From contig CAIYRB010000133.1 of the NCBI GenBank assembly GCA_903928445.1, positions 17,259 to 81,258 of the forward strand: a stretch of DNA of 64,000 nucleotides, read 5' to 3'. Of the stretch, positions 1 to 9,670 are shown one piece after another. Origin of the DNA: an uncultured Pseudomonadota bacterium. Its GTDB lineage: Bacteria; Bdellovibrionota_B; Oligoflexia; Oligoflexales; CAIYRB01. Under the pieces are notes generated by a model, which was given only the letters and a program-made list of their open reading frames with translations, was not told the DNA's origin and searched no databases. Made by a program: the position numbers and the translations under genes. Positions within the stretch are counted from its first letter, which is position 1, and each line of letters begins with the position of its first letter.

Positions 1-168
1 TTCTACGTCCACTCAGTTCAGAAGCAGCATCTACAGGCACAACTCTTAAACGCTGCAGCGGCGCGCTGCATCAAAAGCCCTATAAGCAAGATGCGTACCG
101 CTCCGGCGGCCAAGGCTTTTGCTGACTTAGCCACTGCCGGGCCGCCTAGAAAAAGACGCTATGGCTAA
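1..168 (+). CDS. Possible C-terminal end of an unknown gene (5' truncated)
   Basis: An uninterrupted frame enters from the left edge and ends with TAA, giving 55 residues with an Ala-rich middle and a basic end (PPRKRRYG). I recognise no domain. It runs in the same direction as the glycine cleavage genes, whose first start lies about 115 nt further on, so it could be the tail of an upstream gene. An open frame of this length could also be chance. Confidence 0.28.
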   Translation, partial: FYVHSVQKQHLQAQLLNAAAARCIKSPISKMRTAPAAKAFADLATAGPPRKRRYG

Positions 169-283
169 TCACTGGTCACTCCTTGCCCTTGGCTTCCGCC
201 GTAAATGTATGGCTGGAGTCACGGCCAACAGCCTGGTAGGTTATCTGCCTCATGGAGCAAGCATCGCTATAAGGAGCGTAACC

Positions 284-1405
284 GTGGCCGACACTGACCT
301 AAAAACCCCTCTATATCAGGTGCATAAAGCACATGGCGCGAAAATGGTCCCGTTTGGCGGCTGGCTCATGCCAGTCAGCTATAGCTCGGTGCTGCAAGAG
401 CACCAAACGGTGCGGACTGCGTGTGGATTGTTCGATGTCAGCCACATGGGTGAATTGCAAGTCAAAGGGCCAGCAGCGACGACATTCCTCCAGCGGGTCT
501 CCGTCAATGACGTGACCCGCCTGGGCGACGGGGAGGGTCAATACACCGCAATTCTCCACCCCGACGGCGGTATGATCGACGACCTCATCATTTACCGGAT
601 CCAGGCGGATCATTACTTTGTCTGTGTCAATGCCTCAAATACCGACAAAGACTACCAATGGCTGTTGCAGCAAGCCAGCGCCATGGCCGGGGTCAAGGTC
701 ACCAATGAATCGACGCAGTGGTGCCAGCTGGCCGTTCAGGGCCCGAAAAGTACGTTGGCGGTTGAAGCGCTGCTAAGCCCCGTCACCAAGGCGCAGCTGA
801 GTGGCCTTAACTACATGCAGATCATGCCCGTGAAGCTATTTGGGGTCGACGGCCTCATCGCCCGTACTGGCTACACCGGCGAGCACGGATACGAGCTGTA
901 CGTACCCAATGCCATCGCCGAGCGAACCTGGCATGGGCTGATGGAGACCCATTCGCAAACAGGGATTCAACCGATCGGTCTAGGCGCCCGCGATACCCTG
1001 CGCCTGGAAGCCTGCTACCTGCTTTACGGCAACGACATGAACGATGGTGTATCGCCCCTAGAAGCTGGAATCAGCTGGGCTGTTCGCTTGGAAAAAGGCG
1101 ACTTTGTCGGTCGCGAGGCACTCGTCGCGCAAAAGGCCGCCGGACTAAATAGGTCTCAGTTTGCGTTGCGCATGAACGAGGACGGTATCCCACGCCACGG
1201 CATGGAGGTTTTCAAAGACGGCGACCTCGTTGGAGTCATCAACAGCGGCAGCGTGTTGCCGACGCTTGGTGGGGCTGGCGGCCTGGCGCTGCTCAATCCC
1301 AAAAAGGTCGCCGTTGGCGACGTCGTCGAGGTCGATGTGCGCGGCAAAAGAAAACTTGCCCGCCTTGTTCCAAAGCCACTATATAAAGCTAAAGTCAAAA
1401 GCTAA
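284..1405 (+). CDS. gcvT: Glycine cleavage system T-protein (aminomethyltransferase)
   Basis: Transfers the methylene group from aminomethyl-lipoyl H-protein to tetrahydrofolate and releases ammonia, in the cytoplasm. Seen: the N-terminal HGAKMVPFGGW block, FDVSHMGE, the long glycine-cleavage T fold, RTGYTGEHGYE, and the C-terminal barrel with the PTLGG region. The 373 residues are close to the usual size of about 365. The GTG start was chosen because AAGGAG stands 7 nt before it and the family-like sequence begins at TPLYQVH; an in-frame ATG at 161 would add 41 residues unlike GcvT. It is the first gene of a gcvT-gcvH-gcvP operon. I could not recognise a glycine riboswitch in the 283 nt before it. 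Confidence 0.96.
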   Translation: MADTDLKTPLYQVHKAHGAKMVPFGGWLMPVSYSSVLQEHQTVRTACGLFDVSHMGELQVKGPAATTFLQRVSVNDVTRLGDGEGQYTAILHPDGGMIDDLIIYRIQADHYFVCVNASNTDKDYQWLLQQASAMAGVKVTNESTQWCQLAVQGPKSTLAVEALLSPVTKAQLSGLNYMQIMPVKLFGVDGLIARTGYTGEHGYELYVPNAIAERTWHGLMETHSQTGIQPIGLGARDTLRLEACYLLYGNDMNDGVSPLEAGISWAVRLEKGDFVGREALVAQKAAGLNRSQFALRMNEDGIPRHGMEVFKDGDLVGVINSGSVLPTLGGAGGLALLNPKKVAVGDVVEVDVRGKRKLARLVPKPLYKAKVKS

Positions 1406-1467
1406 TTTAGTTATTGCAGCGATGTCCGCTGCGTCATCATCGTCGATTTTGCATGCAGGAGCTCAGG

Positions 1468-1851
1468 ATGGAATTCCCCAACGGCCTTAAGTACACCAAA
1501 GATCACGAATGGATTGATACCGCTGCAGCGCCCGTTACCATTGGCGTCACCGCCTACGCCGTCGATCAACTAGGCGATATCGTCCACGTCGAGCTGCCAA
1601 AGGTCGGCGACAGCTTCGAAGCAGGGGCCGCGTTTGGCACCATTGAATCAACGAAAACCGTATCCGACCTTTATATGCCGGTCGCCGGCAAGGTGGTCGA
1701 GATCAACAAAGCCGCAGTCGCCAACCCCCAGTCTCTGCAAGATGACCCCTACAAGCTCGGCTGGCTAGTTAAAGTCGAAGTCAAAAGCAAGATCGATGCC
1801 TCGACTCTACTTGATGCCAAGGCCTATCAGCACTTTGTCGCAGAAGCATAA
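1468..1851 (+). CDS. gcvH: Glycine cleavage system H-protein (lipoyl carrier)
   Basis: Small carrier protein whose lipoylated lysine swings between the P, T and L proteins of the glycine cleavage complex. Seen: YTKDHEW near the N terminus, the GxVxYAxDxLGDIV core, and the lipoylation motif GTIESTK with the acceptor at Lys63, the usual place. It has 127 residues, normal for the family. The ATG at 1468 follows AGGAG by 6 nt; an upstream in-frame ATG at 1414 would add 18 non-conserved residues. It lies 62 nt after gcvT and 33 nt before gcvP. The lipoamide dehydrogenase (L-protein) gene is not in this window. Confidence 0.97.
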   Translation: MEFPNGLKYTKDHEWIDTAAAPVTIGVTAYAVDQLGDIVHVELPKVGDSFEAGAAFGTIESTKTVSDLYMPVAGKVVEINKAAVANPQSLQDDPYKLGWLVKVEVKSKIDASTLLDAKAYQHFVAEA

Positions 1852-1884
1852 ACACCGTCCTACCTAGTTAAGGGAGTTAGTTCA

Positions 1885-4779
1885 ATGCCGAGGTTGCAGG
1901 AATCCCTAGAGAAGCATGTTGATTTTGCCAGCCGCCATATCGGCCCTGACGCCAAAGAGTGCGCCAGCATGCTCGGCGACCTAGGTTACACCTCCTTGGA
2001 CAAACTCATTGATGATGCGGTGCCTAAGGCCATTCGAGTGCAAAAGCCGTTGCTACTCGATGCCAAGCTGAGTGAGCCAGAGGCCTTGGCCAAGCTCAAA
2101 AAGATGGCGGCCAAGAACAAAATCTATCGCTCCTATATCGGCCAGGGCTATTACAATTGCCTGACGCCTGGAGTGATTCAACGCAACGTCTTAGAAAACC
2201 CTGGCTGGTATACCCAGTACACGCCTTACCAAGCGGAAATCGCGCAAGGCCGCCTCGAGGCGTTGCTAAATTTTCAAACGGTGGTGGCTGAACTTACCGG
2301 CTTGAAGGTCGCCAATGCCTCCTTGCTTGACGAAGCCACCGCTGCTGCCGAGGCGATGGGCCTGGCCTACAATGCGCGCGCTGAGGGGGCGTCGCAGATC
2401 TTTTTTGTCGCCAGCGACTGCCATCCGCAGACCTTGGCGGTGATTCAAACGCGGGCAGAGCCTCTTGGCATAGAGGTAGTCGTCGGCGATCACACGAAGA
2501 TCAGCTTCGACCCGCATGGTGCTGCTGGCGTGCCGTTTGGCGTCTTGCTGCAGTACCCAACCAGCACCGGCGACATCTTCGATTACGGTCCCTTCATCGC
2601 CAAAGCCCGCGCTGCGCACATCATCGTCACCCTCGCTACCGACCTGCTTAGCTTAACCTTGCTAAAGAGCCCCGGTGAACTCGGCGCCGACATCGCCATA
2701 GGTAATGCCCAACGCTTTGGCGTGCCGCTTGGCTATGGTGGCCCGCACGCGGCCTTTTTTGCCACGCGCGAGGAGCTCAAGCGCAAGATTCCTGGCCGCA
2801 TCATCGGCGTCTCCAAAGACGCTGAAGGACGAACCGCACTGCGCATGGCGCTGCAAACCAGAGAGCAGCATATCCGCCGTGACAAGGCCACGAGCAATAT
2901 CTGCACCTCGCAGGTGCTCTTAGCCATCATGTCGAGCATGTACGCTGTATACCATGGACCAGACGGGCTAACAGCCATCGCCACGCGCGTCCATGCCTTG
3001 ACCACCACTTTAGCCCGGGGGCTGGCAAAACTCGGCTACAAAGTCGCCAATCTCAACTATTTTGACACACTGCGCGTCGCCCTTGGTCAGCGCAATCTCG
3101 AAACCCTTTGGGAGGCGGCCGACGCACAGCAGATCAATTTCCGCACCATCGACGAGAAGACCGTCGCACTGTCGCTCGATGAGACGACAACACTAAAAGA
3201 CGTCTGGGACCTCCTTGGCATCTTTGCTCAAGGTATATCCCTGCCGTTTAATCAGTCGGACCTGACTTCAGACCTCGCCTGGAGTATCCCGCCTAGCCTC
3301 AAACGCAGCTCCCCCTTTCTGCAGCAAAAGGTGTTTAATACCCACCATTCGGAAACAAAAATGCTGCGCTACATCCGGCTTCTGGAAAGCCGCGATCTAT
3401 CGCTTACACGCTCGATGATCCCGCTTGGATCGTGCACGATGAAACTAAACGCAACCAGCGAGTTATTGCCGGTGACATGGCCGGAGTTCAGTCAAATTCA
3501 TCCATTCGTGCCTCGCGAACAAGCCGCGGGGTACCAAGAAATGTTCCAGTCGCTGGAGAGTGCATTGGCCGAATGCACTGGATTTTCTCGGATTTCGCTG
3601 CAGCCAAATTCAGGGGCGCAAGGCGAATTCGCCGGCCTTTTAGTCGTAAGGAAATATCATCAAAGCCGAGGTGACGGCCATCGTAGCGTCTGCTTAATCC
3701 CCAAATCGGCCCACGGTACCAACCCGGCGAGTGCCGTGATGGCTGGTATGAGCGTGGTCGTGGTGGACTGCGATGAAAAGGGCAATATCGACCTGGAAGA
3801 CCTTGCCAACAAGGCGGCTTTACATGCCGACAAGTTATCGCTGTTGATGGTGACCTATCCGTCCACTCACGGCGTCTTCGAAGAGGGCATCACGAAGATC
3901 TGCGAGATCGTGCACCGGCACGGCGGCCAGGTTTATATGGACGGCGCTAACTTTAATGCTCAGCTAGGTGTTTGCAAGCCAGGCGAGTTTGGCCCTGATG
4001 TATGCCATCTAAACCTGCACAAAACCTTCTGCATCCCACATGGTGGTGGCGGCCCCGGGATGGGCCCCATCGGTGTGAGAGAGCACCTTGCGCCCTTTCT
4101 CCCAGGTCACCCAGTCGTCAAAACCGGCGGCTCGCAAGCGACTGGACCGGTATCGGCGGCTCCTTGGGGCAGCCCAAGTATTCTGCCCATCTCGATGATG
4201 TATATCTGGATGATGGGGCCAGACGGACTAACCCGCGCAACCAAGACCGCTATCTTAAGTGCCAATTATATCGCCAAGAAGCTCGAGCCAGACTATCCGG
4301 TACTCTACCGCGGCTTAAATAATCTCGTTGCGCACGAGTGCATCATCGACCTGCGGCAGCTTAAAGCTAAGTCTGGCATCGAGGTCGAGGACGTCGCCAA
4401 GCGCCTGATGGACTATGGGTTTCACGCGCCAACGGTCTCGTTTCCAGTGGCGGGAACGCTGATGATCGAACCGACTGAGAGCGAGGGCAAAGACGAACTT
4501 GACCGCTTCTGCGCGGCCATGTCATCCATTCGCGCCGAGATCCGCGACGTCGAATCTGGACGGGCGGACAAACAAAATAATGTTTTGAAAAATGCTCCGC
4601 ACACGGCAGAGCTGCTACTGCAAGACCAGTGGGACAGACCTTATAGCCGAACCCAGGCCGCTTACCCAGCCGCCTGGTCTCGAGCGACGAAGTTCTGGCC
4701 GGCGGTTGCAAGGATCGACCAGGCCTACGGCGACCGTAATCTGGTGTGTACTTGCGACCCGATTGAGTCCTACCAATAG
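1885..4779 (+). CDS. gcvP: Glycine dehydrogenase, decarboxylating (P-protein, single chain)
   Basis: PLP enzyme that decarboxylates glycine and loads the aminomethyl group onto the H-protein lipoyl arm. It has 964 residues, so both halves are fused, as in E. coli and unlike the two-gene GcvPA/GcvPB form. Seen: FASRHIGP at the start, [14 protein letters not shown], the LGSCTMKLN block in the second half, and [18 protein letters not shown] with the PLP-binding Lys713. A purine-rich AAGGGAG lies before the ATG. The gene converges on rapZ with only 38 nt between stops, and I saw no clear hairpin terminator there. Confidence 0.97.
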   Translation: MPRLQESLEKHVDFASRHIGPDAKECASMLGDLGYTSLDKLIDDAVPKAIRVQKPLLLDAKLSEPEALAKLKKMAAKNKIYRSYIGQGYYNCLTPGVIQRNVLENPGWYTQYTPYQAEIAQGRLEALLNFQTVVAELTGLKVANASLLDEATAAAEAMGLAYNARAEGASQIFFVASDCHPQTLAVIQTRAEPLGIEVVVGDHTKISFDPHGAAGVPFGVLLQYPTSTGDIFDYGPFIAKARAAHIIVTLATDLLSLTLLKSPGELGADIAIGNAQRFGVPLGYGGPHAAFFATREELKRKIPGRIIGVSKDAEGRTALRMALQTREQHIRRDKATSNICTSQVLLAIMSSMYAVYHGPDGLTAIATRVHALTTTLARGLAKLGYKVANLNYFDTLRVALGQRNLETLWEAADAQQINFRTIDEKTVALSLDETTTLKDVWDLLGIFAQGISLPFNQSDLTSDLAWSIPPSLKRSSPFLQQKVFNTHHSETKMLRYIRLLESRDLSLTRSMIPLGSCTMKLNATSELLPVTWPEFSQIHPFVPREQAAGYQEMFQSLESALAECTGFSRISLQPNSGAQGEFAGLLVVRKYHQSRGDGHRSVCLIPKSAHGTNPASAVMAGMSVVVVDCDEKGNIDLEDLANKAALHADKLSLLMVTYPSTHGVFEEGITKICEIVHRHGGQVYMDGANFNAQLGVCKPGEFGPDVCHLNLHKTFCIPHGGGGPGMGPIGVREHLAPFLPGHPVVKTGGSQATGPVSAAPWGSPSILPISMMYIWMMGPDGLTRATKTAILSANYIAKKLEPDYPVLYRGLNNLVAHECIIDLRQLKAKSGIEVEDVAKRLMDYGFHAPTVSFPVAGTLMIEPTESEGKDELDRFCAAMSSIRAEIRDVESGRADKQNNVLKNAPHTAELLLQDQWDRPYSRTQAAYPAAWSRATKFWPAVARIDQAYGDRNLVCTCDPIESYQ

Positions 4780-4817
4780 CTAGAGCAAGATAGGGTAGAG
4801 TAGGGGCACCGACGCGG

Positions 4818-5708
4818 TTACCGGTCGATGTCCCGATGCACAATCGTCACCAGGGTCTGCACCGGCAACGATTTTAAAACGCCGCGCCCGAGCTCTTCGG
4901 CAAAGCAAACACTGCGATGACGACCACCGGTGCAACCAATGCCAAGCCGAAAGTAATGCTTTCCCTCAAGATAATACAGCGGGAGTAGGAAGCGCAAAAA
5001 ATCCTCGATCTTCGCCAGCATCGTGCGTGCCGGCTCCGTCGAGAAGATATAGTCTCGCACTGCCTGGTCCAGCCCCGACTTTTCTCGCAACCCTTCAACA
5101 AAGTAGGGGTTATCAAGAAAACGCAGGTCGAACAGCGTATCGATCGGCTGGGCTTGGCCATATTTAAAACCAAAGCTAGAGACCGTGACATGCAACTGCC
5201 GAGCCGGCAACTCATCCACGAGACGCCGTTCCACAGCACGCGCTAACTGCTGAGGGGTCCAAGCAGAGGTGTCAAAGACACAATCGGAAGCTTCCTCGAC
5301 AACGCCGAGAAGCTCCCTTTCAAGCTCAATCGCCTCTGGTAGGGTGTCGCCTTCCTTGAGCAAAGGATGCCGCCGCCTCGTCGCACCAAACCTGGTCGCT
5401 AGAACATGAGTTTCTGCGGTTAAAAACAGAACCTCAAGGCGAACACGGCGTGCCAGCTCCTTCTTTAGCTGCGGAAACTGCACGGCAAAGCTCTGATCGC
5501 GCAGGTCCATGCACAAGGCCAAACCATGCTTGGCGACGATCCGTCCACTCTCGACCAGATCGATGGTTGGCCCAATCAACTCCATCGGCAAATTATCGAT
5601 GCAGTATAAGCCCGCATCGGCTAAAGCATGAAGCGCAGTTGAATTACCCGCTCCCGAGAGACCGGTGACGATAACCAGCAAAGGACTCGATGCTGATGCA
5701 ACCACCAC
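4818..5708 (-). CDS. rapZ: RapZ-like nucleotide-binding regulator with altered Walker A
   Basis: RapZ (YvcJ family) has an N-terminal kinase-like domain and a C-terminal domain that, in enteric bacteria, binds GlmZ/GlmY RNAs and senses glucosamine-6-phosphate. Seen: the IVTGLSGAG loop, LYCIDNLP, MDLRD, and the conserved C-terminal GCTGGRHRSVCFAE. The P-loop reads GLSGAGNST: position 22 is Asn (codon AAT) where the family has the Walker A lysine. The rest is full length (296 residues) and in frame. It starts with GTG, 17 nt after the rpoN stop, with GAGGAG in between. The RNA partners of the enteric system are not expected in this lineage, so its target is unknown. Confidence 0.88.
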   Translation of the reverse strand: MVVASASSPLLVIVTGLSGAGNSTALHALADAGLYCIDNLPMELIGPTIDLVESGRIVAKHGLALCMDLRDQSFAVQFPQLKKELARRVRLEVLFLTAETHVLATRFGATRRRHPLLKEGDTLPEAIELERELLGVVEEASDCVFDTSAWTPQQLARAVERRLVDELPARQLHVTVSSFGFKYGQAQPIDTLFDLRFLDNPYFVEGLREKSGLDQAVRDYIFSTEPARTMLAKIEDFLRFLLPLYYLEGKHYFRLGIGCTGGRHRSVCFAEELGRGVLKSLPVQTLVTIVHRDIDR

Positions 5709-5725
5709 CGAATTCTCCTCGTTGT

Positions 5726-7198
5726 TCAGTAGAACTTCTTGCGCTTACTTGATGGCAAAATATGCAGCTGTTCTCGGTATTTTGCGACCGTGCGCCGGGC
5801 TAATTGAATGCCCTTTTCTTCGAGGATTTCGACGATTCGTTGATCCGACAGCGGCCGCTTGGCATCCTCAGCCTTGATCAGTTCGGAAATCATCCGCTTC
5901 ACCGATTCGCTGGCCATATCCTGGCCATCAGCCCTGGTCACTGAGCTATTGAAGAAATATTTGAGTTCAAAAACTCCACGCGGAGTATGTACATACTTAT
6001 TATTGGTCACCCGACTGATAGTCGACTCATGCATACTGATATCTTCAGCGACGTCCTTTAGAATCATCGGCTTTAAAAATTGCACGCCGTGTTCAAAAAA
6101 CTCGCGCTGACGCTGCACGATACATTCGGTAACCCGGTAGATCGTCCGCTGGCGCTGACGGATCGATTTAATAAGCCACTCGGCAGCTTTCATCTTATCG
6201 GTAATATAGTTTTTATCATCGCCCTTCGACTTTTTGTCCGTCATCATATCCATGTAGAAATTACTGATGCGTAAGCGCGGCAGGCCGTCTTCATTGAGAT
6301 TGACCATCCATTCGTCGCCAAGCTTGAACACATAGACGTCTGGGGTGATGTACTGCGCTTCGTTATTGCCAAACTGTCGCCCTGGAACCGGTTCGAGCTC
6401 AGCGATGATCGCCACGTTGTCGATGACCTGTTGCAGCGTGATCTTCATCACTTTGCCGATCTGGGCGAAATTTCGCGTCTCAAGTTCAGGCAGGTGATTG
6501 GCGACAATGACCTCGACGATGCCATTTTTTAGATGTGCGCCCCTTAATTGTATGAGCAGACACTCTTTTAAATCACGAGCACCAACACCCGGAGGGTCTA
6601 GTCGTTGGATCGTATCGAGGATATCTTCAAACTGCTCGAGACTAAATCCCTCGCTCGATGCAAGATCCTCTATCGATTGCGTCAAATATCCACGATCATC
6701 GATATTGCCAATGATGAGCGTCGCCATTTTGCGCTCGTCGTCATCAAAGTCCAACTCGCCTAGTTGACCCATCAGATGGTCTTGCAAAGTGCTGACTTTG
6801 GAGACCATATTTTCATAGTTTGGGTGCTCGTCGTCGCTGGCTTTTTTCGAGGCCGTGGTCGCCGCTGGAGCTTGCTCCTGGTAACGGTTTAAGGCTTCCC
6901 AGTCGAGGTCACCATTCTCTTTATCATTGTTGGTCGCATCGACGATGTTGCCGGCGTCTTGCATCGACTCTGAAATAACCTGTTCTTCCGTGCGCTCTTG
7001 CTCCCGCTCAGCCTGGGCGATTTCCTCAGGACTCTCGAGCGCGCCCTCCTCTAAGCACGGGTTCTCGGCAATCTGCGTTGCCACAAATTGCTCCAGCTCG
7101 AGGCGCGACAGCTGGAGCAGCTTGATCGCCTGCTGCAGCTGCGGCGTCATCAGCAGCTGTTGAGTCAGTTTGAGACTTTGCTTTAGTTCAAATGCCAT
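5726..7198 (-). CDS. rpoN: RNA polymerase sigma-54 factor
   Basis: Alternative sigma factor that recognises -24/-12 promoters and needs AAA+ activators to open DNA. Seen: the Gln/Leu-rich activator-interacting region (residues 1-50, with PQLQQAIKLLQLS), an acidic linker to about 150, the core-binding domain, the helix-turn-helix region with DVAEDISMHESTISR, and the C-terminal RpoN box ARRTVAKYRE at 467-476. At 490 residues it is normal. The order lptB-rpoN-rapZ matches the rpoN neighbourhood of many proteobacteria, but the hpf and ptsN genes often found between rpoN and rapZ are absent. A gap of 153 nt separates it from lptB and may hold its own promoter. Confidence 0.97.
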   Translation of the reverse strand: MAFELKQSLKLTQQLLMTPQLQQAIKLLQLSRLELEQFVATQIAENPCLEEGALESPEEIAQAEREQERTEEQVISESMQDAGNIVDATNNDKENGDLDWEALNRYQEQAPAATTASKKASDDEHPNYENMVSKVSTLQDHLMGQLGELDFDDDERKMATLIIGNIDDRGYLTQSIEDLASSEGFSLEQFEDILDTIQRLDPPGVGARDLKECLLIQLRGAHLKNGIVEVIVANHLPELETRNFAQIGKVMKITLQQVIDNVAIIAELEPVPGRQFGNNEAQYITPDVYVFKLGDEWMVNLNEDGLPRLRISNFYMDMMTDKKSKGDDKNYITDKMKAAEWLIKSIRQRQRTIYRVTECIVQRQREFFEHGVQFLKPMILKDVAEDISMHESTISRVTNNKYVHTPRGVFELKYFFNSSVTRADGQDMASESVKRMISELIKAEDAKRPLSDQRIVEILEEKGIQLARRTVAKYREQLHILPSSKRKKFY

Positions 7199-7351
7199 GG
7201 CTTCAGAGCCTAACTAAATGCGAGGATAGATGGACTGGACGTCTCACCCATTCCTCTATCATAAGGTCTGAGCCACTCTACATGCAAAAAAAAATCCAAT
7301 CTCGAACTTCGCGCCTAAATGAGTTAAATCGTCGTAATTAATGGGAATTAA

Positions 7352-8107
7352 CTACAACTTGAAGTGTTCACCGAGATAAGTGTCACGAACGATTTGATTG
7401 GACGCGACCTCCCCCGGCAAGCCGTCTGCAATGATTTGCCCTCCGGCCAAAATATATGCGCGGTCACAACTACCTAAGGTCTCACGGACATTGTGGTCTG
7501 TGATGAGAACGCCCAAACCTTCGTCGCGCAGATTGCTGATGATCCCCTGAATTTCCTGCACGGTCATCGGGTCGATGCCTGCAAACGGTTCGTCAAGAAG
7601 CAGGAACTTTGGCTGGATGATGAGAGCCCGAGCAATCTCTACGCGGCGGCGCTCGCCACCAGAAAGAGCTGCGCCCATTGATTTAGCAATGCGCCCGATC
7701 TGAAACTTTGACAGAAGCTCCTCTAGATACCGTGAACGCTCGGCACGCGGCACACGGCATATTTCCATCACCGACAACAGATTGTCTTCGACCGACATAC
7801 GGCGAAAAATCGACATATTCTGCGGCAGGTAACTGATGCCCTTGCGTGCCCGGATATGCATCGGCAGATGGGTGATTTCCTCGTCGCCCATGAAAACCTG
7901 ACCGCTGGTTGGATAAAGCAGCCCAACCACCATATAAAAACTGGTGGTCTTACCGGCTCCGTTGGGTCCAAGCAGGCCCACCACCTCACCTTGCTTCACG
8001 TGAAATGAGACCGACTTAACAACCTGACGTTGCTTAAACCAGCGTTCTAAGGCCACCGCTTTCAATTCAAGGTCATGGATAGTTGCAGCGCGACGAGCCG
8101 TGGTCAT
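7352..8107 (-). CDS. lptB: LPS export ABC transporter ATPase
   Basis: Cytoplasmic ATPase that powers extraction of lipopolysaccharide from the inner membrane by LptFG and its push along the LptC-LptA bridge. Seen: Walker A GPNGAGKT at 47-54, the signature LSGGERRRVEIARAL, Walker B FLLLDEPFAGIDP, and the switch histidine in LITDHNVRE. It has 251 residues. Its ATG overlaps the lptA stop (ATGA), so the two are translationally coupled. The LptF and LptG membrane partners are not in the window. Confidence 0.97.
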   Translation of the reverse strand: MTTARRAATIHDLELKAVALERWFKQRQVVKSVSFHVKQGEVVGLLGPNGAGKTTSFYMVVGLLYPTSGQVFMGDEEITHLPMHIRARKGISYLPQNMSIFRRMSVEDNLLSVMEICRVPRAERSRYLEELLSKFQIGRIAKSMGAALSGGERRRVEIARALIIQPKFLLLDEPFAGIDPMTVQEIQGIISNLRDEGLGVLITDHNVRETLGSCDRAYILAGGQIIADGLPGEVASNQIVRDTYLGEHFKL

Positions 8108-9048
8108 GGCGATGTCCCATCCGAATGGGCCTGAGGCGGGCCAAGTGGCTTCTTCACGGCTGCTGGCTTGAAGGTGGGCGCCTTGGGTTTTGGCGCATTT
8201 GTTGTCTTCGCTTTGGCAGCCGGCTTACCATCTTTTTCCTCGGCCTGGACTTCACCCTCGACGCGGTCGGCGCGGATCCAGCCTGTATTCATCTCGTAAG
8301 TGATCTTACGACTACGAATCACTGAGTCTTCACCGCGGAGTAGTTTAGCATTGCCTTCAAGCACCACGGTCCGCTCGCTGTTGAGAAAGACCGCCCGGTC
8401 ACCAAAGGCTTTAAACTTATCGCCGCTATTTTCGTCGACGCCATCGATCCGGACGTTACCCTCGGCGATGACTTTGCGAACCTGGTGCGATCCCTCGTCA
8501 AAAAGCACCTGCGCCCTTTCGCTTTCTAGCTTCATTTCGCCTTGGGTCACCACGACGTTGTGGAGTAGCTCGACGGTGCCTTTCTCGCGCAGGCCCTTAA
8601 GACCCTCGCTTTTGAAAAAAACTGGCAGCTGCTCCGCCGATTTGCCCTTGGGGCTCTTCACCCGGCTGGGCTTACCTGAATTCTTCGGGGCAATGACTGT
8701 CGTCGCGCCACTTGAGGGCGTGGACTTCGGGTGTGCCGCGGGCTCTTTGAATCCCGACGCTGCATCGGTATCAGAGGTGGTCTCGATTCGCGGCACTGGA
8801 CTAGGTTTACCTACTTGATCCAATTTGGTGGCGGGTGGAGCTTGGTCACCAGAAGGCCGGCCACCCCCATCTTCGCTGGCCTGTGGTGGCGGCGCCACCG
8901 TATCCTCCTCTTGCTCGGAGTCAAGGATGTCCGCGCGCAGAGGGTGTGCTCCAAGCAATAAGAATAAGCACAGGGGCACTGTCCACAGCCCCAAGCAAAC
9001 GTGTCTAGTGGTGTTGCTCGACAAGGACTTCTCCCTTGATCTGGCCAA
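8104..9048 (-). CDS. lptA: LptA/OstA-family periplasmic LPS bridge protein
   Basis: Periplasmic beta-jellyroll protein that carries LPS between the inner and outer membranes. Seen: an N-terminal hydrophobic segment (residues 19-33) serving as signal or anchor, a Pro/Ser/Lys-rich low-complexity stretch (about 40-140), then an OstA-type domain with the alternating pattern ELLHNVVVTQGEMKLESERAQVLFDEG and VVLEGNAKLLRGEDSVIRSRKITYEMNTG, and a Lys/Ala/Pro-rich tail. At 314 residues it is much longer than E. coli LptA (about 185), the excess lying in the two disordered parts. It overlaps the end of lptC by 44 nt, and the start is somewhat uncertain for that reason. Confidence 0.85.
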   Translation of the reverse strand: MARSREKSLSSNTTRHVCLGLWTVPLCLFLLLGAHPLRADILDSEQEEDTVAPPPQASEDGGGRPSGDQAPPATKLDQVGKPSPVPRIETTSDTDAASGFKEPAAHPKSTPSSGATTVIAPKNSGKPSRVKSPKGKSAEQLPVFFKSEGLKGLREKGTVELLHNVVVTQGEMKLESERAQVLFDEGSHQVRKVIAEGNVRIDGVDENSGDKFKAFGDRAVFLNSERTVVLEGNAKLLRGEDSVIRSRKITYEMNTGWIRADRVEGEVQAEEKDGKPAAKAKTTNAPKPKAPTFKPAAVKKPLGPPQAHSDGTSP

Positions 9049-9598
9049 TCATGTTAAGCACCTGGTTCGCCAGTTCGTAAGTAAAGCCCTCGTCACCCAT
9101 GAAGACGCGACCTGGCCCTTCCACTCGAACTGGACGTACCGACCTTACAACTTTTTCGCTGTTGACGTATTCGGCATAATCCGTCGTCAGTAGGTGCTCC
9201 TTCATGCCTACTTCAACAAAACCAGTCAGTTCTGCCCGATCCAGCTCGCTTGATTGATCAAGCATCTTGGTTAAACTTGTGGATTTAAAGTAGGTGGTCA
9301 CCGACTCAGCACCCAATGTCTCACGCTCGCCCGCTGCCGTCAGGCGCTCCCCGCGGATCTCGCCGTCTAGTTGCACCACATTTGGTTCGTAAAAGTCGCC
9401 CACCCGAGCCTTCAACTTTGCCTTGAGTAGATCTCCTTCGTAACGATAAACAACGAAATCCTCCAGCCGGGCCCGCGGATCCCGGATCGAGCCCTTGCTC
9501 AAATTTTCCTTCAGCGACTTGGTATCGCGCGTGACAAAGACGTACAGGCCAAGCGCCAAGCTCAGGAGAAACCCGACGATCACCAGCTTCTTGCCCAA
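9005..9598 (-). CDS. lptC: LptC-like inner-membrane LPS transport protein
   Basis: Bitopic inner-membrane protein that links the LptBFG complex to LptA. Seen: one membrane segment (residues 4-22, IVGFLLSLALGLYVFV) followed by a periplasmic domain of beta-strand character with ARLEDFVVYRYEGDLLKAKLKA and LTTDYAEYVNSEKVV, typical of LptC/YrbK. It has 197 residues, as expected. Position between kdsD and lptA-lptB agrees with the assignment. Sequence conservation in this family is low, so the call leans on topology and context. Confidence 0.85.
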   Translation of the reverse strand: MGKKLVIVGFLLSLALGLYVFVTRDTKSLKENLSKGSIRDPRARLEDFVVYRYEGDLLKAKLKARVGDFYEPNVVQLDGEIRGERLTAAGERETLGAESVTTYFKSTSLTKMLDQSSELDRAELTGFVEVGMKEHLLTTDYAEYVNSEKVVRSVRPVRVEGPGRVFMGDEGFTYELANQVLNMIGQIKGEVLVEQHH

Positions 9599-9670
9599 TG
9601 AGTCCTAGCCTCCAAATCCAAACCAAGCGCCCCGTGGTCGAAGCAGCCCTGGTTTTAGTTTAGCGGATCA

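Noticed and set aside
1..283. Glycine riboswitch before gcvT
   Set aside because: I could not find the paired conserved cores of a glycine aptamer. A covariance search would settle it.
2266..4843. Overlapping reading frames of 60-158 codons inside gcvP
   Set aside because: They lie in other frames of a gene with full-length family conservation and carry no motif of their own.
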